Assembly: GCF_000429345.1 (NCBI RefSeq)
Contig: NZ_AUBR01000018.1
Location: 1-54,903, forward strand
Reading direction: 5' to 3'
DNA from: Desulfovirgula thermocuniculi DSM 16036
Lineage (GTDB): Bacteria > Bacillota > Desulfotomaculia > Desulfotomaculales > Desulfovirgulaceae
Length of the DNA stretch: 54,903 nucleotides
Shown: piece after piece, positions 36,701 through 46,352 of the stretch
Layout of the letters: each line of letters opens with the position of its first letter
How positions within the stretch are numbered: position 1 is the stretch's first letter
The notes under the pieces: model-generated
Told to the model about the DNA's origin: nothing
What the model saw: the letters and a program-made list of their open reading frames with translations, nothing else
The model's database searches: none
Program-made: the position numbers and the translations under genes

Positions 36701-39171
36701 CTCCCCTTCTTAAAGGTGGGGACGAAGCGCTTTAAGAGCAGGGCGTTGGCGGTTACGGAAATTGAGCTCAGGGCCATGAACAGGGCGGCCAACTCCGGGC
36801 TGACCAGGAGGCCGGTGGAGGGGTAAAAGGCACCTGCGGCCACGGGGATGCCCAGGCTATTGTACAGGAAGGCCCAGGCCAGGTTCTGGCGCACCTTGCG
36901 CATGGTGGCCCGGCCGATCTCAACGGCCGAAACCACGTCCCGCAGGTCGCTCCGGATGAGGATGACGCTCCCGGTTTCTTTGGCTATGTCCGTGCCCGCG
37001 CCGATGGCCACTCCCACGTCGGCGGCGGCCAGGGCCGGAGCGTCGTTGATGCCGTCGCCCACCATGGCCACGCGGTAGCCTTCTGCCTGCAGGCGCCGCA
37101 CCTCGCGGGCCTTGTCCTGCGGCAGCACCTCCGCCAGCACCTCTGCAATGCCGGCCTGCCGGGCGACGGCTGCGGCGGTGCGCCGGTTGTCCCCCGTAAT
37201 CATCATTACCCGCAGGCCCATCTCCTTAAGGCGGGCAATGGCCTGCGGCGCTTCCTCCCTGATGGTATCGGCCACGCCGATTACTCCTGCCGGTTTTCCA
37301 TCCACGGCCACCAGCATGGCCGTCTTGCCATCCCTTTCCAGTTCTTCGGCGTCCTGAAGGAGGGGTGTAAGGGGCACGCCTTCCCTTTCCAGGAGGCGCC
37401 GGTTGCCCACCAGAATTGTACGGCCTCGGTGGCGCGCTTTGACGCCGTGGCCGGGTACGGCCTCAAACTCTTCCGGTTCTTCCGCGGCCAGGCCCGCGGC
37501 TTCCGCTCCTCTGCTGATTGCCTTTCCCAGGGGGTGCTCGGTTCCCTTTTCCGCCGTGGCGGCTAAGCGCAGCAGTTCGTCTTGCGAAAACCCCGCCGCG
37601 GGCACGGCGTCGGTCAGGGAAGGCTCTCCCCTGGTGACGGTGCCCGTTTTATCAAAAAGCACCACCTGCACGGAGGCGAGGCCTTCAACGGCCACCGCTT
37701 CCTTGAAGAGGATGCCATTTTCTGCCCCCTTGCCGGTGCCGGCAATCATGGCGCTGGGCGTGGCCAGGCCCAGGGCGCAGGGGCAGGAGATGACCAGGGT
37801 GGACACGCTCAAAAGCAGCGCAAAGCCGAACACCCCCACCTCGGCCAGGCCGTACGGTGAGAGGATAAAGCGGCTGTCCGGGCGGAAAAAGGCCTCATAC
37901 CCGTAGAAAAACCAGAAAAGGAAGACCGCAAGGGCCAGGACGTGAATGCCGGCAATGAAGTGGCCGGCCACGAAGTCGGCCAGCTTCTGCACCGGGGCCT
38001 TGGTGGCCTGCGCCTCTTCCACCAGGCGGGTGATCTGGGCCAATACGGTGTCCTTCCCCACCCTGGTGGCCACAAACTTGAAAAAGCCGGTGCGGTTGAC
38101 GGTGCCGGCAATGACCTCGTCGCCGGGCTTTTTCTCCACGGGGATGCTCTCTCCCGTGAGCATGGACTCGTCCACCGCCGAGTGGCCTTCCACCACCCTG
38201 CCGTCTACCGGGATGCTTTCCCCCGGGCGTACGAGGATTAAGTCGCCGGGGATGACTTCATCGGCAGGTATTTCCACTTCGCGGTCGTTGCGCAGCACCC
38301 TTGCCCTGCGGGGCTGCAGCTGGAGCAACCTGCGGATGGCTTCCGAGGTGCGCCCGCGGGTCAGGGCTTCCAGGTAGCGCCCCAGCACAATAAAGGCCGT
38401 GAGGAGGGCCGCCGACTCGAAGAAAGTGGCGCCCCGCCCGCCAAAGCCGGCCTGGGGCCAGATGGCGTTAATGGTGGCAATCAGGTAGGCGGCGCCGATG
38501 CCCGTGGCGTACAGGAGGTTCATGTCCGTGACGCCCTTTTTCAGGCCCTTTATGCTCTGCACGAAAAACTGGCGCCCGGCCACGGCCACGACCGGAGTGG
38601 TGAGGGCCCACAGGAAGAGGGGATGGGCGTCCCGGAACATACCCAGCATGACCAGGAGGGAGAGGGGCCAGGCAATGAGCATGTTGCGGGCCTGCTGGCG
38701 TATTTCCTCGCGCCGGGCGAGGGACTCTCGGTCGAGGGCTTCCCCTGCCCCTTCCCTTTCGGCCACCTCGTAGCCGAGTTCCCTCACCACCGCCTTGATT
38801 TGTGCCGGCGTTACGGTACCGGGGTAAAAGCTGACGCGGGCGGCTTCTGCCGGCAGGCTGACGGCTGCCTCGCACACTCCCGGTAGCTGGGCCAGGGCTT
38901 TTTCCACGCGGGCGGCGCAGGCCGCACACCTCATGCCCCGCACGCTAAAGCTTATCTCTTCCGCGGGCACCCTGTAGCCCAGCTCCAAAACAGCCCTGGC
39001 CAGGTCCGCCACGGTGGCCTGCTGGGGATCGTACTCCACGCTGGCCTTTTGGGCTGCCAGGTTTACCGCGGCATTTTTTACGCCGGGGACCGCTTTTAAG
39101 GCTTTTTCCACGCGGGCGGCGCAGGATGCGCAGCTCATGCCTTCCACGGGGAGGCTGACTTGCTTCGTCAC
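36697..39171 (-). CDS. copA: Copper-exporting P1B-type ATPase
   Basis: 824 residues. Two N-terminal heavy-metal domains with GMSCASC and GMRCAAC, eight predicted helices, the metal-site CPC in [11 protein letters not shown], the phosphorylation motif DKTGTVT, TGES, HP (EHPLGKA) and [11 protein letters not shown]. The CPC motif with two HMA domains assigns Cu(I) export across the membrane. GTG start with GGAGGGAG. Expression is probably controlled by the CsoR-like palindrome, leader peptide and attenuator upstream. Confidence 0.95.
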   Translation of the reverse strand: MTKQVSLPVEGMSCASCAARVEKALKAVPGVKNAAVNLAAQKASVEYDPQQATVADLARAVLELGYRVPAEEISFSVRGMRCAACAARVEKALAQLPGVCEAAVSLPAEAARVSFYPGTVTPAQIKAVVRELGYEVAEREGAGEALDRESLARREEIRQQARNMLIAWPLSLLVMLGMFRDAHPLFLWALTTPVVAVAGRQFFVQSIKGLKKGVTDMNLLYATGIGAAYLIATINAIWPQAGFGGRGATFFESAALLTAFIVLGRYLEALTRGRTSEAIRRLLQLQPRRARVLRNDREVEIPADEVIPGDLILVRPGESIPVDGRVVEGHSAVDESMLTGESIPVEKKPGDEVIAGTVNRTGFFKFVATRVGKDTVLAQITRLVEEAQATKAPVQKLADFVAGHFIAGIHVLALAVFLFWFFYGYEAFFRPDSRFILSPYGLAEVGVFGFALLLSVSTLVISCPCALGLATPSAMIAGTGKGAENGILFKEAVAVEGLASVQVVLFDKTGTVTRGEPSLTDAVPAAGFSQDELLRLAATAEKGTEHPLGKAISRGAEAAGLAAEEPEEFEAVPGHGVKARHRGRTILVGNRRLLEREGVPLTPLLQDAEELERDGKTAMLVAVDGKPAGVIGVADTIREEAPQAIARLKEMGLRVMMITGDNRRTAAAVARQAGIAEVLAEVLPQDKAREVRRLQAEGYRVAMVGDGINDAPALAAADVGVAIGAGTDIAKETGSVILIRSDLRDVVSAVEIGRATMRKVRQNLAWAFLYNSLGIPVAAGAFYPSTGLLVSPELAALFMALSSISVTANALLLKRFVPTFKKGR

Positions 39172-39190
39172 ATCGCTCCCTCCCTGGGGT

Positions 39191-39221
39191 AAAAAGCCCG
39201 CCGCTGTGCCTTGCGGCGGGC
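39191..39221 (-). terminator. Intrinsic terminator inside the copA leader (attenuator)
   Basis: On the minus strand GCCCGCCGC-aaggcaca-GCGGCGGGC is followed by TTTTTA. It lies after the leader peptide stop and before the copA start, so transcription into copA has to pass it. It is a full-strength terminator by appearance. Confidence 0.8.
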
Positions 39222-39253
39222 CGGGCAGTTTACCGTCATGCCCAGGACTTTAT

Positions 39254-39310
39254 TCAGCAGCCTTCTTTGCAGTGCGCCACAGGGCGTAGCATGTAACGCC
39301 TTCTCAGCAT
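39254..39310 (-). CDS. Putative Cys/His leader peptide of copA
   Basis: An 18-codon ORF, MLRRRYMLRPVAHCKEGC, with AAAGGAGG ten bases before its ATG. It lies downstream of a good promoter and upstream of the attenuator and copA. The end HCKEGC puts potential Cu(I) ligands (His13, Cys14, Cys18) at the last codons, where a metal-sensitive ribosome pause could affect the terminator. This resembles the idea of the copper-responsive CruR leader peptide of Bordetella (C-x3-CC end, from memory), without sequence homology claimed. Confidence 0.55.
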   Translation of the reverse strand: MLRRRYMLRPVAHCKEGC

Positions 39311-39364
39311 AACCGGGAAACCTCCTTTTTCCCCCTGGACTTTCCAGAGGCGGCCTATGCTTAA

Positions 39365-39414
39365 AATATAGTTTCGGGCCGGGGCTTTTGTCAAGGGATA
39401 CCCCTAGGGGATAT
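39365..39414 (-). promoter_or_regulatory. copA promoter with CsoR-like palindrome
   Basis: On the minus strand TTGACA (39394-39389), an 18-base spacer and TATATT (39370-39365). Just upstream of the -35 is ATACCCCTAGGGGATAT (39398-39414, plus strand), a G/C-tract palindrome like CsoR operators (ATACCC...GGGTAT type). It overlaps the yedF stop codon. No csoR gene is in the window. Confidence 0.65.
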
Positions 39415-40012
39415 TGACCACTTTTCCCGGCCCGGAGAGGATGGCGTTTATTTCATGCATGTTGCTGATTTTTCCTGCCTGAAGCTTATCTATGAGTTTG
39501 TAGTATTCCAGGCAGGTGCCGCAGGAGAGAATGCGCGTGCCCGAGGAGGCCATTTTTTGCAGGGGTTCGAGCACCGGGGAACCGGCACAGGTAAGGAAAA
39601 CGCCGCTGTTAATGAAAATGAGGTTATCCGGGGGAGGATTCATGGCGGCCAGGGTGGTCATCAGGCTCTTGATGAGGACCATGCCCAGTTCGGGAGCTCC
39701 CTGGCCGAAGAGGTTGGAGGTAAAAAAGTAGGTGAGGGGCCTCTCGGCTGCGGCGCTTGCCTGTGCCTGCGGCGCGGCTTCCGGCCCTTTATCCCCCTCC
39801 TTGGTAATGGTAATGATAAAGTTCCCCTCGTTTTCCTCTACCTGAACGGGTAAGCCGGCATTGGCGGCCAGCATGGTTATGTTTTCCCGGGCCACCGGGT
39901 TGTCCACGGTAACTACCACTTTCCCGGTGGGGATCTCCTCCAGTGCTTTTTTGGTTTCCAACACCGGCAGGGGGCAGGCCAGCCCCCGGCAGTCCACCTC
40001 TTTTACGAACAA
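39404..40012 (-). CDS. yedF: Selenium-metabolism sulfurtransferase-like protein YedF
   Basis: 202 residues. The N-terminal TusA/SirA-like domain has CRGLACPLPVLETKKAL with the conserved CPxP Cys; the C-terminal DsrE/F-like domain contains LTCAGSPVLEPLQ and LSCGTCLEYY. This two-domain layout is the YedF type found beside selD, thought to handle selenium delivery. It follows selD by 19 bases and has a TTG start after AAGGGGTGGGG. Confidence 0.9.
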   Translation of the reverse strand: MFVKEVDCRGLACPLPVLETKKALEEIPTGKVVVTVDNPVARENITMLAANAGLPVQVEENEGNFIITITKEGDKGPEAAPQAQASAAAERPLTYFFTSNLFGQGAPELGMVLIKSLMTTLAAMNPPPDNLIFINSGVFLTCAGSPVLEPLQKMASSGTRILSCGTCLEYYKLIDKLQAGKISNMHEINAILSGPGKVVNIP

Positions 40013-40031
40013 CTCTGCCCCACCCCTTTTC

Positions 40032-41084
40032 CTATTCTACGCGGATAAGCCAGTCCTGCCTCGCCACCGCCCTCCCCACCACCCTGGCCCCGGGTACCCC
40101 CCTGACCGCCAGCTCCTCTAGGAGTTTTTCCAGGCGCTCCGGAGGCACGGCTATGAGCAGGCCGCCGGAAGTCTGGGGGTCAAAGAGCAGGGCCTGCTGG
40201 GCGGGCGTGAGGGAGACAGCGAGGTTTACCCTGGGCAGGAGGTAGTCCCGGTTGCGGTAGGCCCCGCCGGGCACCAGACCCGTGGAGGCCAGCTCTAACG
40301 CCCGGGGGAGGAGGGGGATGCGCTCGTATGCAAAGGCCAGGCTTACCCCGCTGGCCAGGGCCATCTCCGCGGCATGGCCCAGGAGGCCAAAGCCGGTTAT
40401 GTCGGTGCAGGCATGTACCCCGACCGCCTGCATGGCTTCCGCCGCCTCCCGGTTGAGGCTGCACATGGTTTTTATCGCCACATCACAAGCTTCCGGGGGG
40501 GCCAGCCCGGCCTTTAGGGCTGTGGTGATGATGCCCGTGCCCAGGGGCTTGGTGAGCACCAGCGCGTCTCCCGGGGATGCCCCGGCGTTGGTGACCACTT
40601 TCTGGGGGTGAACCAGCCCGGTGACGGCCAGGCCGTACTTGGGCTCGCTGTCCTCCACCGTGTGCCCCCCGGCAATGACGGCACCCGCTTCCCTCACCTT
40701 GTCCGCCCCCCCGCGCAGGATCTCGGACATGACTCCCGGCGAGAGGCAGGTGGGGTAGCAGACAATGTTTAAGGCCAAAAGGGGCTTTCCCCCCATGGCG
40801 TATATGTCGCTTAAGGCGTTGGCCGCGGCAATCTGCCCGAAGAGGTAAGGGTCGTCTACGACGGGGGTAAAAAAGTCCACCGTCATAATGAGGGCCAGGT
40901 CGCCGGTGAGCTGGTAAACCGCGGCATCGTCGGAAGTCTCCAGCCCTACCAGCAGCCGGGGGTCGTCCTGGCGCGGCAGGTGCCGCAGCATCTGCGACAG
41001 GGCCTCCGGCCCCAGCTTGGAAGCTCACCCGGCGGCCCGCGAGAGGGAGGTCAGGCGCACCGCTTCCTGGCTCAAGGTACTCAC
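40032..41084 (-). CDS. selD: Selenophosphate synthetase containing selenocysteine
   Basis: 350 residues when the in-frame UGA at 41027-41025 is read as selenocysteine (residue 20, in RAAGUASKLGP). This is the active-site position that is Cys or Sec in SelD. Without recoding only the part from ATG 40991 remains, lacking the catalytic residue and Lys. Later motifs: DDAAVYQL, VDFFTPVVDDPYLFGQIAAANALSDIYAMGG (residues about 65-95) and ITGFGLLGHAAEMA. It makes selenophosphate from selenide and ATP for Sec-tRNA synthesis. GTG start at 41084 after AAAGGCAG. Confidence 0.92.
41000..41027 (-). promoter_or_regulatory. Sec UGA and candidate bacterial SECIS
   Basis: The UGA is followed after 12 bases by a GC stem-loop GGGCC-gga-GGCCC (41012-41000). 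Position and small G-containing loop agree with bacterial SECIS elements that bind SelB; the lower helix is less clear. Confidence 0.5.
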
Positions 41085-41248
41085 CTGCCTTTGGAGGCTC
41101 AAGGCCTTTTTATTTTTCTCCTTAACCCGGGGGATTTCCTTTTATTTTGCCCATAAGAAGATTTTATGTTGCGCGGGACTTCCATAAAGGGTTCCGGAGC
41201 ATCCTGTCCCACACGGGCGCATATACTTTGGCAGGGAGGGATTGGCAA

Positions 41249-41518
41249 ATGCCCTGGCAGAAATGGCTCAAAAGGGTGGCCGACTTGCTGGAAATACCCG
41301 GGGACGTGATGCTAAATCTGCCGCGCATCGTCCTTGTCGGCAACCTGCAGGCTTTTATCGAAAACCACCGCGGCATTCTGGAGTACAACCCCCAGGTGGT
41401 GCGGGTGAGCATATCCGAGGGCGAGCTGGAAATTAGCGGGGAGAACCTGGTGCTGCGCAACATACTGCCCGAGGAGATCTGCGTGGAGGGAAACATCAGG
41501 GCGGTAGCCTTTAGATGA
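41249..41518 (+). CDS. yqfC: Sporulation protein YqfC
   Basis: 89 residues: WQKWLKRVADLLEIPGDVMLNLPRIVLVGN and EGELEISGENLVLR (residues about 3-85) match YqfC, a short sporulation protein of the sigma-E regulon. The ATG at 41249 has GGGAGGG upstream and gives the usual length; a longer frame upstream is not family-like. CATATACTT upstream could be a sigma-E -10 box, though no clear -35 is seen. Divergent from selD; 19 bases before yqfD. Confidence 0.88.
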   Translation: MPWQKWLKRVADLLEIPGDVMLNLPRIVLVGNLQAFIENHRGILEYNPQVVRVSISEGELEISGENLVLRNILPEEICVEGNIRAVAFR

Positions 41519-41537
41519 CGGGAGGAGCGTTCTTGCC

Positions 41538-42770
41538 GTGTTCCTCTTCAGGCTGGCCAATTTTCTGGTTGGTTACGTTACCCTGGCGCTGCGGGGGGAG
41601 GCCCCGGAGAAATTAATCAACATGGCCACCGCGCGGGGCATTTTCCTCTGGGACATTTACCGTACCGGCAGCCAGGAAGTACGCGTGAAGGTGCGCCTGA
41701 GCGCCGTATGGCCTTTTTTGCACCTTGCCCGGCTCGCCCGCTGCCGCTTCCACGTTGTCGGGCGCGCGGGCCTGCCCTTCCTGTGGCTGCGGCTGGTGCG
41801 GCGGAAAGGGCTTCTCCTGGGCGGGGTATTATTTGTGACCGGGCTTTACATCCTGGGCTCGTTTGTCTGGAGTGTGGACGTTACCGGCAACCGGCGGCTT
41901 GCCGCGCAGGAAGTGCTGGAGGCGGCAAGGGAGGCCGGTCTCCGGCAGGGCGTGCCCAGGTGGAGCCTGGACGCGGCTGCTGTGGAAAGGGCCCTCCTGG
42001 AAAGGCTGCCCGACCTGTCCTGGGCGGGGGTTTATGTAAGGGGCACCCGGGTGACGGTGGAAGTTGTGGAGAAGGTCCTGCCTGGGGAGAGGCGGCAGGT
42101 ATTTGCGCACGTGGTGGCTAAAAAGAGCGGCCTGGTCAAGGAGGTTCTGGTGCAGAGCGGGCATCCCCTGGTAAAGGAAGGGGATACGGTGGTGCCCGGC
42201 CAGATCCTCATCTCCGGGATCATCCCCCCTTCCCGGGAAGAGGAATCTGCGGGTTCCCCTTCTCCCCGCCACCCCACGTGCGTGCGGGCCGCCGGGATGG
42301 TCAGGGCCAGGGTCTGGTACGAGGGCTACGGGGAGGCCTTACTGAAGGAGAGCGGGCAACGCCCCACCGGACGCCGGGCCGTGCGGGCATGTATCAAAGT
42401 CGGCGAGAGGGAAATAATTTTAGCAGGCCCCCGGGACGTGCCCTTTGCCTTGTATGAGGCCAGCACCACGGTTAAAAGTCTCCCGGGGTGGAGGAATCTA
42501 TACCTGCCCGTCGAACTAGTTATATGTAGCTTTAACGAAATGGAGAGCTACACCGTCACCCGTAGCCGCAGTGAGGCGCGGCAGCTGGCCGGGGAGAGGG
42601 CGCTGGAGGCGGCGTACAGGCAGGTGCCCAAGGGGGCGGCGGTGGTACATAAACAGCTAGATGAACTGGTGGTCAAAGAGCCAGAGACTGTTGTGCGCGT
42701 GAAAGCCCTGGTGGAATGCGTGGAGGAGATTGGGGTCGAGCAGCCCTTTGACCCCGGGCATTCCCAGTAG
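41538..42770 (+). CDS. yqfD: Sporulation protein YqfD
   Basis: 410 residues: a soluble N-terminal part, one membrane helix (GLLLGGVLFVTGLYILGSFVW, residues about 93-113), then a large extracytoplasmic domain with VDVTGNRRLAAQEVLEAA (POTRA-like). YqfD is made in the mother cell with YqfC and is needed for full sporulation in Bacillus. GTG start behind GGAGGAG. It precedes phoH as in other spore formers. Confidence 0.88.
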   Translation: MFLFRLANFLVGYVTLALRGEAPEKLINMATARGIFLWDIYRTGSQEVRVKVRLSAVWPFLHLARLARCRFHVVGRAGLPFLWLRLVRRKGLLLGGVLFVTGLYILGSFVWSVDVTGNRRLAAQEVLEAAREAGLRQGVPRWSLDAAAVERALLERLPDLSWAGVYVRGTRVTVEVVEKVLPGERRQVFAHVVAKKSGLVKEVLVQSGHPLVKEGDTVVPGQILISGIIPPSREEESAGSPSPRHPTCVRAAGMVRARVWYEGYGEALLKESGQRPTGRRAVRACIKVGEREIILAGPRDVPFALYEASTTVKSLPGWRNLYLPVELVICSFNEMESYTVTRSRSEARQLAGERALEAAYRQVPKGAAVVHKQLDELVVKEPETVVRVKALVECVEEIGVEQPFDPGHSQ

Positions 42771-42788
42771 AGGAGTGGGAAGGCAAAG

Positions 42789-43754
42789 TTGGTCAGAAAG
42801 GAAACGGAAGCAAGGATTGTTTTAGAGGACGTTGCGGAAGCAGCGGAAATCTTCGGCCGCCACGACGAGCACCTGGCCTTGATGGAGAAGTCCCTAGGCG
42901 TGCGCATGGCTACGCAGGGCGGGGAGGTCATCATTACCGGCCCGCCGGAGCAGGTGGCTCAGGCCCGGGGGGTCTTCCGGCAACTGCAGGAATACTACCG
43001 CGCGGGCAACCGGCTCACCCTGCACGAGATTAACTATGCCATCAAGGCCGTGCGCGCCGGTATGGAGGACGCCCTTTCCCACCTGGCCAGGGAGGTAACT
43101 CTGGTTACCGCCCGGGGAAAGCAGATTAAGCCCAAGACCCTCGGCCAGAAGCATTACATCGAGGCCATAAGAAAGCACGATATTGTCTTTGCCATTGGCC
43201 CTGCCGGGACGGGGAAAACTTACCTGGCCGTGGTTATGGCCGTGCGGGCCTTGCGCAACCGCGAGATCAGCCGCATCATCCTCACCCGCCCGGCAGTGGA
43301 GGCGGGGGAAAAGCTGGGCTTTTTGCCGGGGGACCTGCAGGAAAAGGTGGACCCCTACCTGCGCCCCCTTTACGACAGCCTTTACGACGTGCTGGGCGTG
43401 GAAAACACCCAAAAGTACCTGGAGCGCCACATCATTGAGGTGGCTCCCCTGGCCTACATGAGGGGGCGTACCTTAGACGATGCCTTTATCATCTTGGACG
43501 AAGCCCAGAACACCACGGCCCAGCAGATGAAAATGTTCCTGACGCGCATAGGCTTTGGTTCCAAGGCCGTCATTACCGGGGACGTCACCCAGATCGACCT
43601 GCCCCGGGGGGAAATTTCCGGCCTGGTTCATGCCCAGAAGATCCTCTCTTCCATAAAGGGCATAGCCTTTTGTTACCTGACGGGGGAAGACATCGTCCGC
43701 CACCCGCTGGTGCAGGAAATCATCAGAGCCTACGAGCTGGCGCAAGAGGAGTGA
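42789..43754 (+). CDS. phoH: PhoH family ATPase
   Basis: 321 residues: a small N-terminal KH-like region, then the PhoH P-loop domain with AIGPAGTGKTYLA (Walker A) and DDAFIILDEAQNTT (Walker B). PhoH proteins are predicted RNA-linked ATPases/helicases. TTG start with GGGAAGG upstream. It is the centre of the conserved yqfD-phoH-pgpH-ybeY-dgkA-cdd-era run. Confidence 0.95.
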   Translation: MVRKETEARIVLEDVAEAAEIFGRHDEHLALMEKSLGVRMATQGGEVIITGPPEQVAQARGVFRQLQEYYRAGNRLTLHEINYAIKAVRAGMEDALSHLAREVTLVTARGKQIKPKTLGQKHYIEAIRKHDIVFAIGPAGTGKTYLAVVMAVRALRNREISRIILTRPAVEAGEKLGFLPGDLQEKVDPYLRPLYDSLYDVLGVENTQKYLERHIIEVAPLAYMRGRTLDDAFIILDEAQNTTAQQMKMFLTRIGFGSKAVITGDVTQIDLPRGEISGLVHAQKILSSIKGIAFCYLTGEDIVRHPLVQEIIRAYELAQEE

Positions 43755-43759
43755 GGGCT

Positions 43760-45946
43760 ATGTTGCCCCTACCCGCAGTTGGCGCAAGGATTACCCGGCG
43801 GCTGGCCCCGCTGCTTAAATCTCGCCGCATGCGCCGGGTTTCTATGGCCGTGCTCTTTTTTTTGCTGCTCACCGTACTCCTTTCCGTGGAATACGTACCC
43901 TACAAGGTAAGCTTGCGGGAGGGACAGGTTTCTCCTGTGGAAATTAGGGCCCCCCGCAGCGTTGTTTTTGAAGATAAGGCGAAGACCGAAGAGCTGCGGC
44001 GCCAGGCGGCGGCAGCGGTGCGCGAGCAGTACGACCGCGACCCGCTGGTCAGCGAGGCGGTGCAGCGGGACATCAGCGGCGCCGTACAGAAAATCCGGGA
44101 CGCGCAGGGCGACACCAGGAGCAGCGAAGAGGAGCGCCTGGAGCGCCTGCAGGGCAGCCTGCCTTTCAAGCTGCCGCGGGAGACGCTCTTGGCCCTGCTG
44201 CGCTCCAGCCCCCGTGCCCTGGACCAGGTGGAGAGGGGGGTAAACAGCCTGGTGGCCCAGGCCCTGGAGAGCGAGCAGGGGGTTACTCCCGACAGGCTTG
44301 ATGCAGTTAAGACCGGCCTGGCGGAGCAGGTGGCCCGCCTGGGCCTGGGCGAGGCCCAGCAGGAGCTGGCCCAGAGCCTCATCCAGCATTACCTGCGGCC
44401 CAACAGCTTCTTTAACGCCCAGAAGACGCGCCTTTTAAAAGAGGCGGCCATGGAGACGGTTCCGCCGCAGATGGTTACCGTCAGGCAGGACGAGATCATC
44501 CTCAGGCCCGGCGATGTGGTGACCAAGGAGCACCTGGCCAAGCTGGAGGCCCTGGGGCTCAACCGCACGGGCTTCCCCTGGCGGGTAATGGTGGGCAATG
44601 CCCTGCTGGTGGCCCTGTTGATGAGCGTGGTACTCCTTTACCTCTACCAGCAAAAGCGGGAAATTTACGAGCATTCCGGCCACCTCTATCTCGTGGGCAT
44701 TATTGTGCTCGTGGTGCTCTCCGTGGGCAAGGGCATCACGGTGGTAAACATCCCCTACTGGCCGGAGCTGGGTGCCCTGGTGGGGTACATGGTGCCAGTG
44801 GCGGCGGCGGGTATGCTCACGGCCATTTTGCTTGACTCCCGCCTGGCCATGCTGGTGGTGGCGGTAATGAGCTTTCTGGTGACCATGATGACCCAGGGGC
44901 AGTTCCGCTTTGGGCTGGAGGCCCTGGTGGGGGGCTTTGTGGGGGTTTACAGCGTCAGCAAGCTCAGCCAGCGGGGCGACCTGGCGCGGGCCGGGGTATA
45001 TGTGAGCGCGGCCAATTTCGTGACCATCCTGGGCTTAAGCATCTTGGGCAACACCTCTTGGAGCGCGGCCATCACCGCCGGCGTAGGCTTCGGGCTGATC
45101 AACGGCCTTTTGTCCTCCATCCTGACCATCGGCGCCCTGCCGTACCTGGAGAGTGCCTTCCGCATCACCTCGCCGGTGCACCTGCTGGAGCTCTCCCACC
45201 CCAGCAACCCCTTGCTGCGGCGCCTGCTCACCGAAGCACCGGGCACCTACCACCACAGCATTATTGTGGCCAACCTGGCCGAAGCGGCGGCGGAGGCGGT
45301 GGGGGGCAACAGCCTGCTGGCCCGCGTGGGGGCTTACTACCACGATATCGGGAAGATAAAGCGTCCCTACTTTTTCATTGAAAACCAGGTGGGCCCCGAA
45401 AATCCCCACGACAAAATTGCTCCTTCCTTGAGCACCCTCATCTTGACAGCCCACGTGAAGGACGGGGCGGAGTTGGCCCGGGAGTACAAGCTCCCTCAGG
45501 CCGTGGTGGACATTATCGAGCAGCACCACGGCACCGGGTTGTGCACCTACTTCTACCACAAGGCGCTGGAAAACGGCCAGGCGGAGAAGGTGGAAGAAGA
45601 AGAGTACCGCTACGACGGGCCCAAGCCCCAGAGCAAGGAAGCGGCCATTGTCATGCTGGCCGATGCCGTGGAGGCCGCCGTGCGCTCCCTGCAGAACCGT
45701 ACCCCCGGGAGGGTAGAGGGCATGGTGCGCAAGATCATCAGGGATAAGCTCATGGACGGCCAGCTGGACGAGTGCGATTTAACCTTTAAAGACCTGGATA
45801 AGATTGCCGCGGCCTTCCTGCAGGTGCTGAGCGGCATCTTCCACTCCCGCGTGGAGTACCCTGATTTTAACAAGGAGCTGGAAAGGAGAAAGGCCAGGGG
45901 TGCCGGTATTGGTAAGCAATCTGCAAGAAAAAGTGCCGGTGGATAA
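43760..45946 (+). CDS. pgpH: 7TM-HD cyclic-di-AMP phosphodiesterase (PgpH/YqfF)
   Basis: 728 residues: one N-terminal helix, an extracellular 7TMR-HDED domain (about 60-290), seven membrane helices, and a cytoplasmic HD domain with TYHHSIIVANLAEAA, YYHDIGK and EQHHGTG. Homologues hydrolyse c-di-AMP. The ATG at 43760 lies five bases after phoH. Its 3' end overlaps ybeY by 47 bases. Confidence 0.93.
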   Translation: MLPLPAVGARITRRLAPLLKSRRMRRVSMAVLFFLLLTVLLSVEYVPYKVSLREGQVSPVEIRAPRSVVFEDKAKTEELRRQAAAAVREQYDRDPLVSEAVQRDISGAVQKIRDAQGDTRSSEEERLERLQGSLPFKLPRETLLALLRSSPRALDQVERGVNSLVAQALESEQGVTPDRLDAVKTGLAEQVARLGLGEAQQELAQSLIQHYLRPNSFFNAQKTRLLKEAAMETVPPQMVTVRQDEIILRPGDVVTKEHLAKLEALGLNRTGFPWRVMVGNALLVALLMSVVLLYLYQQKREIYEHSGHLYLVGIIVLVVLSVGKGITVVNIPYWPELGALVGYMVPVAAAGMLTAILLDSRLAMLVVAVMSFLVTMMTQGQFRFGLEALVGGFVGVYSVSKLSQRGDLARAGVYVSAANFVTILGLSILGNTSWSAAITAGVGFGLINGLLSSILTIGALPYLESAFRITSPVHLLELSHPSNPLLRRLLTEAPGTYHHSIIVANLAEAAAEAVGGNSLLARVGAYYHDIGKIKRPYFFIENQVGPENPHDKIAPSLSTLILTAHVKDGAELAREYKLPQAVVDIIEQHHGTGLCTYFYHKALENGQAEKVEEEEYRYDGPKPQSKEAAIVMLADAVEAAVRSLQNRTPGRVEGMVRKIIRDKLMDGQLDECDLTFKDLDKIAAAFLQVLSGIFHSRVEYPDFNKELERRKARGAGIGKQSARKSAGG

Positions 45947-46352
45947 AGGGCTGCTGGAGCTGGCGGAAAAGGCGGCGCAGGCCGCCGTTCTGGAGGGCGG
46001 CGGGCCGAAAAGCGCAGAAGTAAGCGTGGCCCTGGTGGACGATGATTACATACGCCGGCTTAACCGCGCGTACCGGAGAAAAGACAGTCCCACCGATGTG
46101 CTTTCCTTTGCCTTCCGGGAAGGTGACCAGCTGCCTGGGGGAGAAGGGTTGCTGGGCGACGTGGTGGTTTCCCTGGAGGCGGCCCGGCGCCAGTGCCGGG
46201 AGTACGGCCACAGTTACGAGCGGGAAGTGGCCTTCCTGGTCGTGCACGGCGTGCTCCACCTCCTGGGTTACGACCACCAGGATGAGGAAGGGCGGCGCGC
46301 CATGCGGGAAAAGGAAGAGGCCGTTTTGAGCCGCCTGGGACTGGCCAGGTGA
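45900..46352 (+). CDS. ybeY: Endoribonuclease YbeY
   Basis: 150 residues with the zinc motif HGVLHLLGYDHQ (H-x3-H-x5-H) and TDVLSFAF. It takes part in 16S rRNA 3' maturation and ribosome quality control. GTG start with AAAGGAG about ten bases upstream inside pgpH. Confidence 0.95.
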   Translation: MPVLVSNLQEKVPVDKGLLELAEKAAQAAVLEGGGPKSAEVSVALVDDDYIRRLNRAYRRKDSPTDVLSFAFREGDQLPGGEGLLGDVVVSLEAARRQCREYGHSYEREVAFLVVHGVLHLLGYDHQDEEGRRAMREKEEAVLSRLGLAR

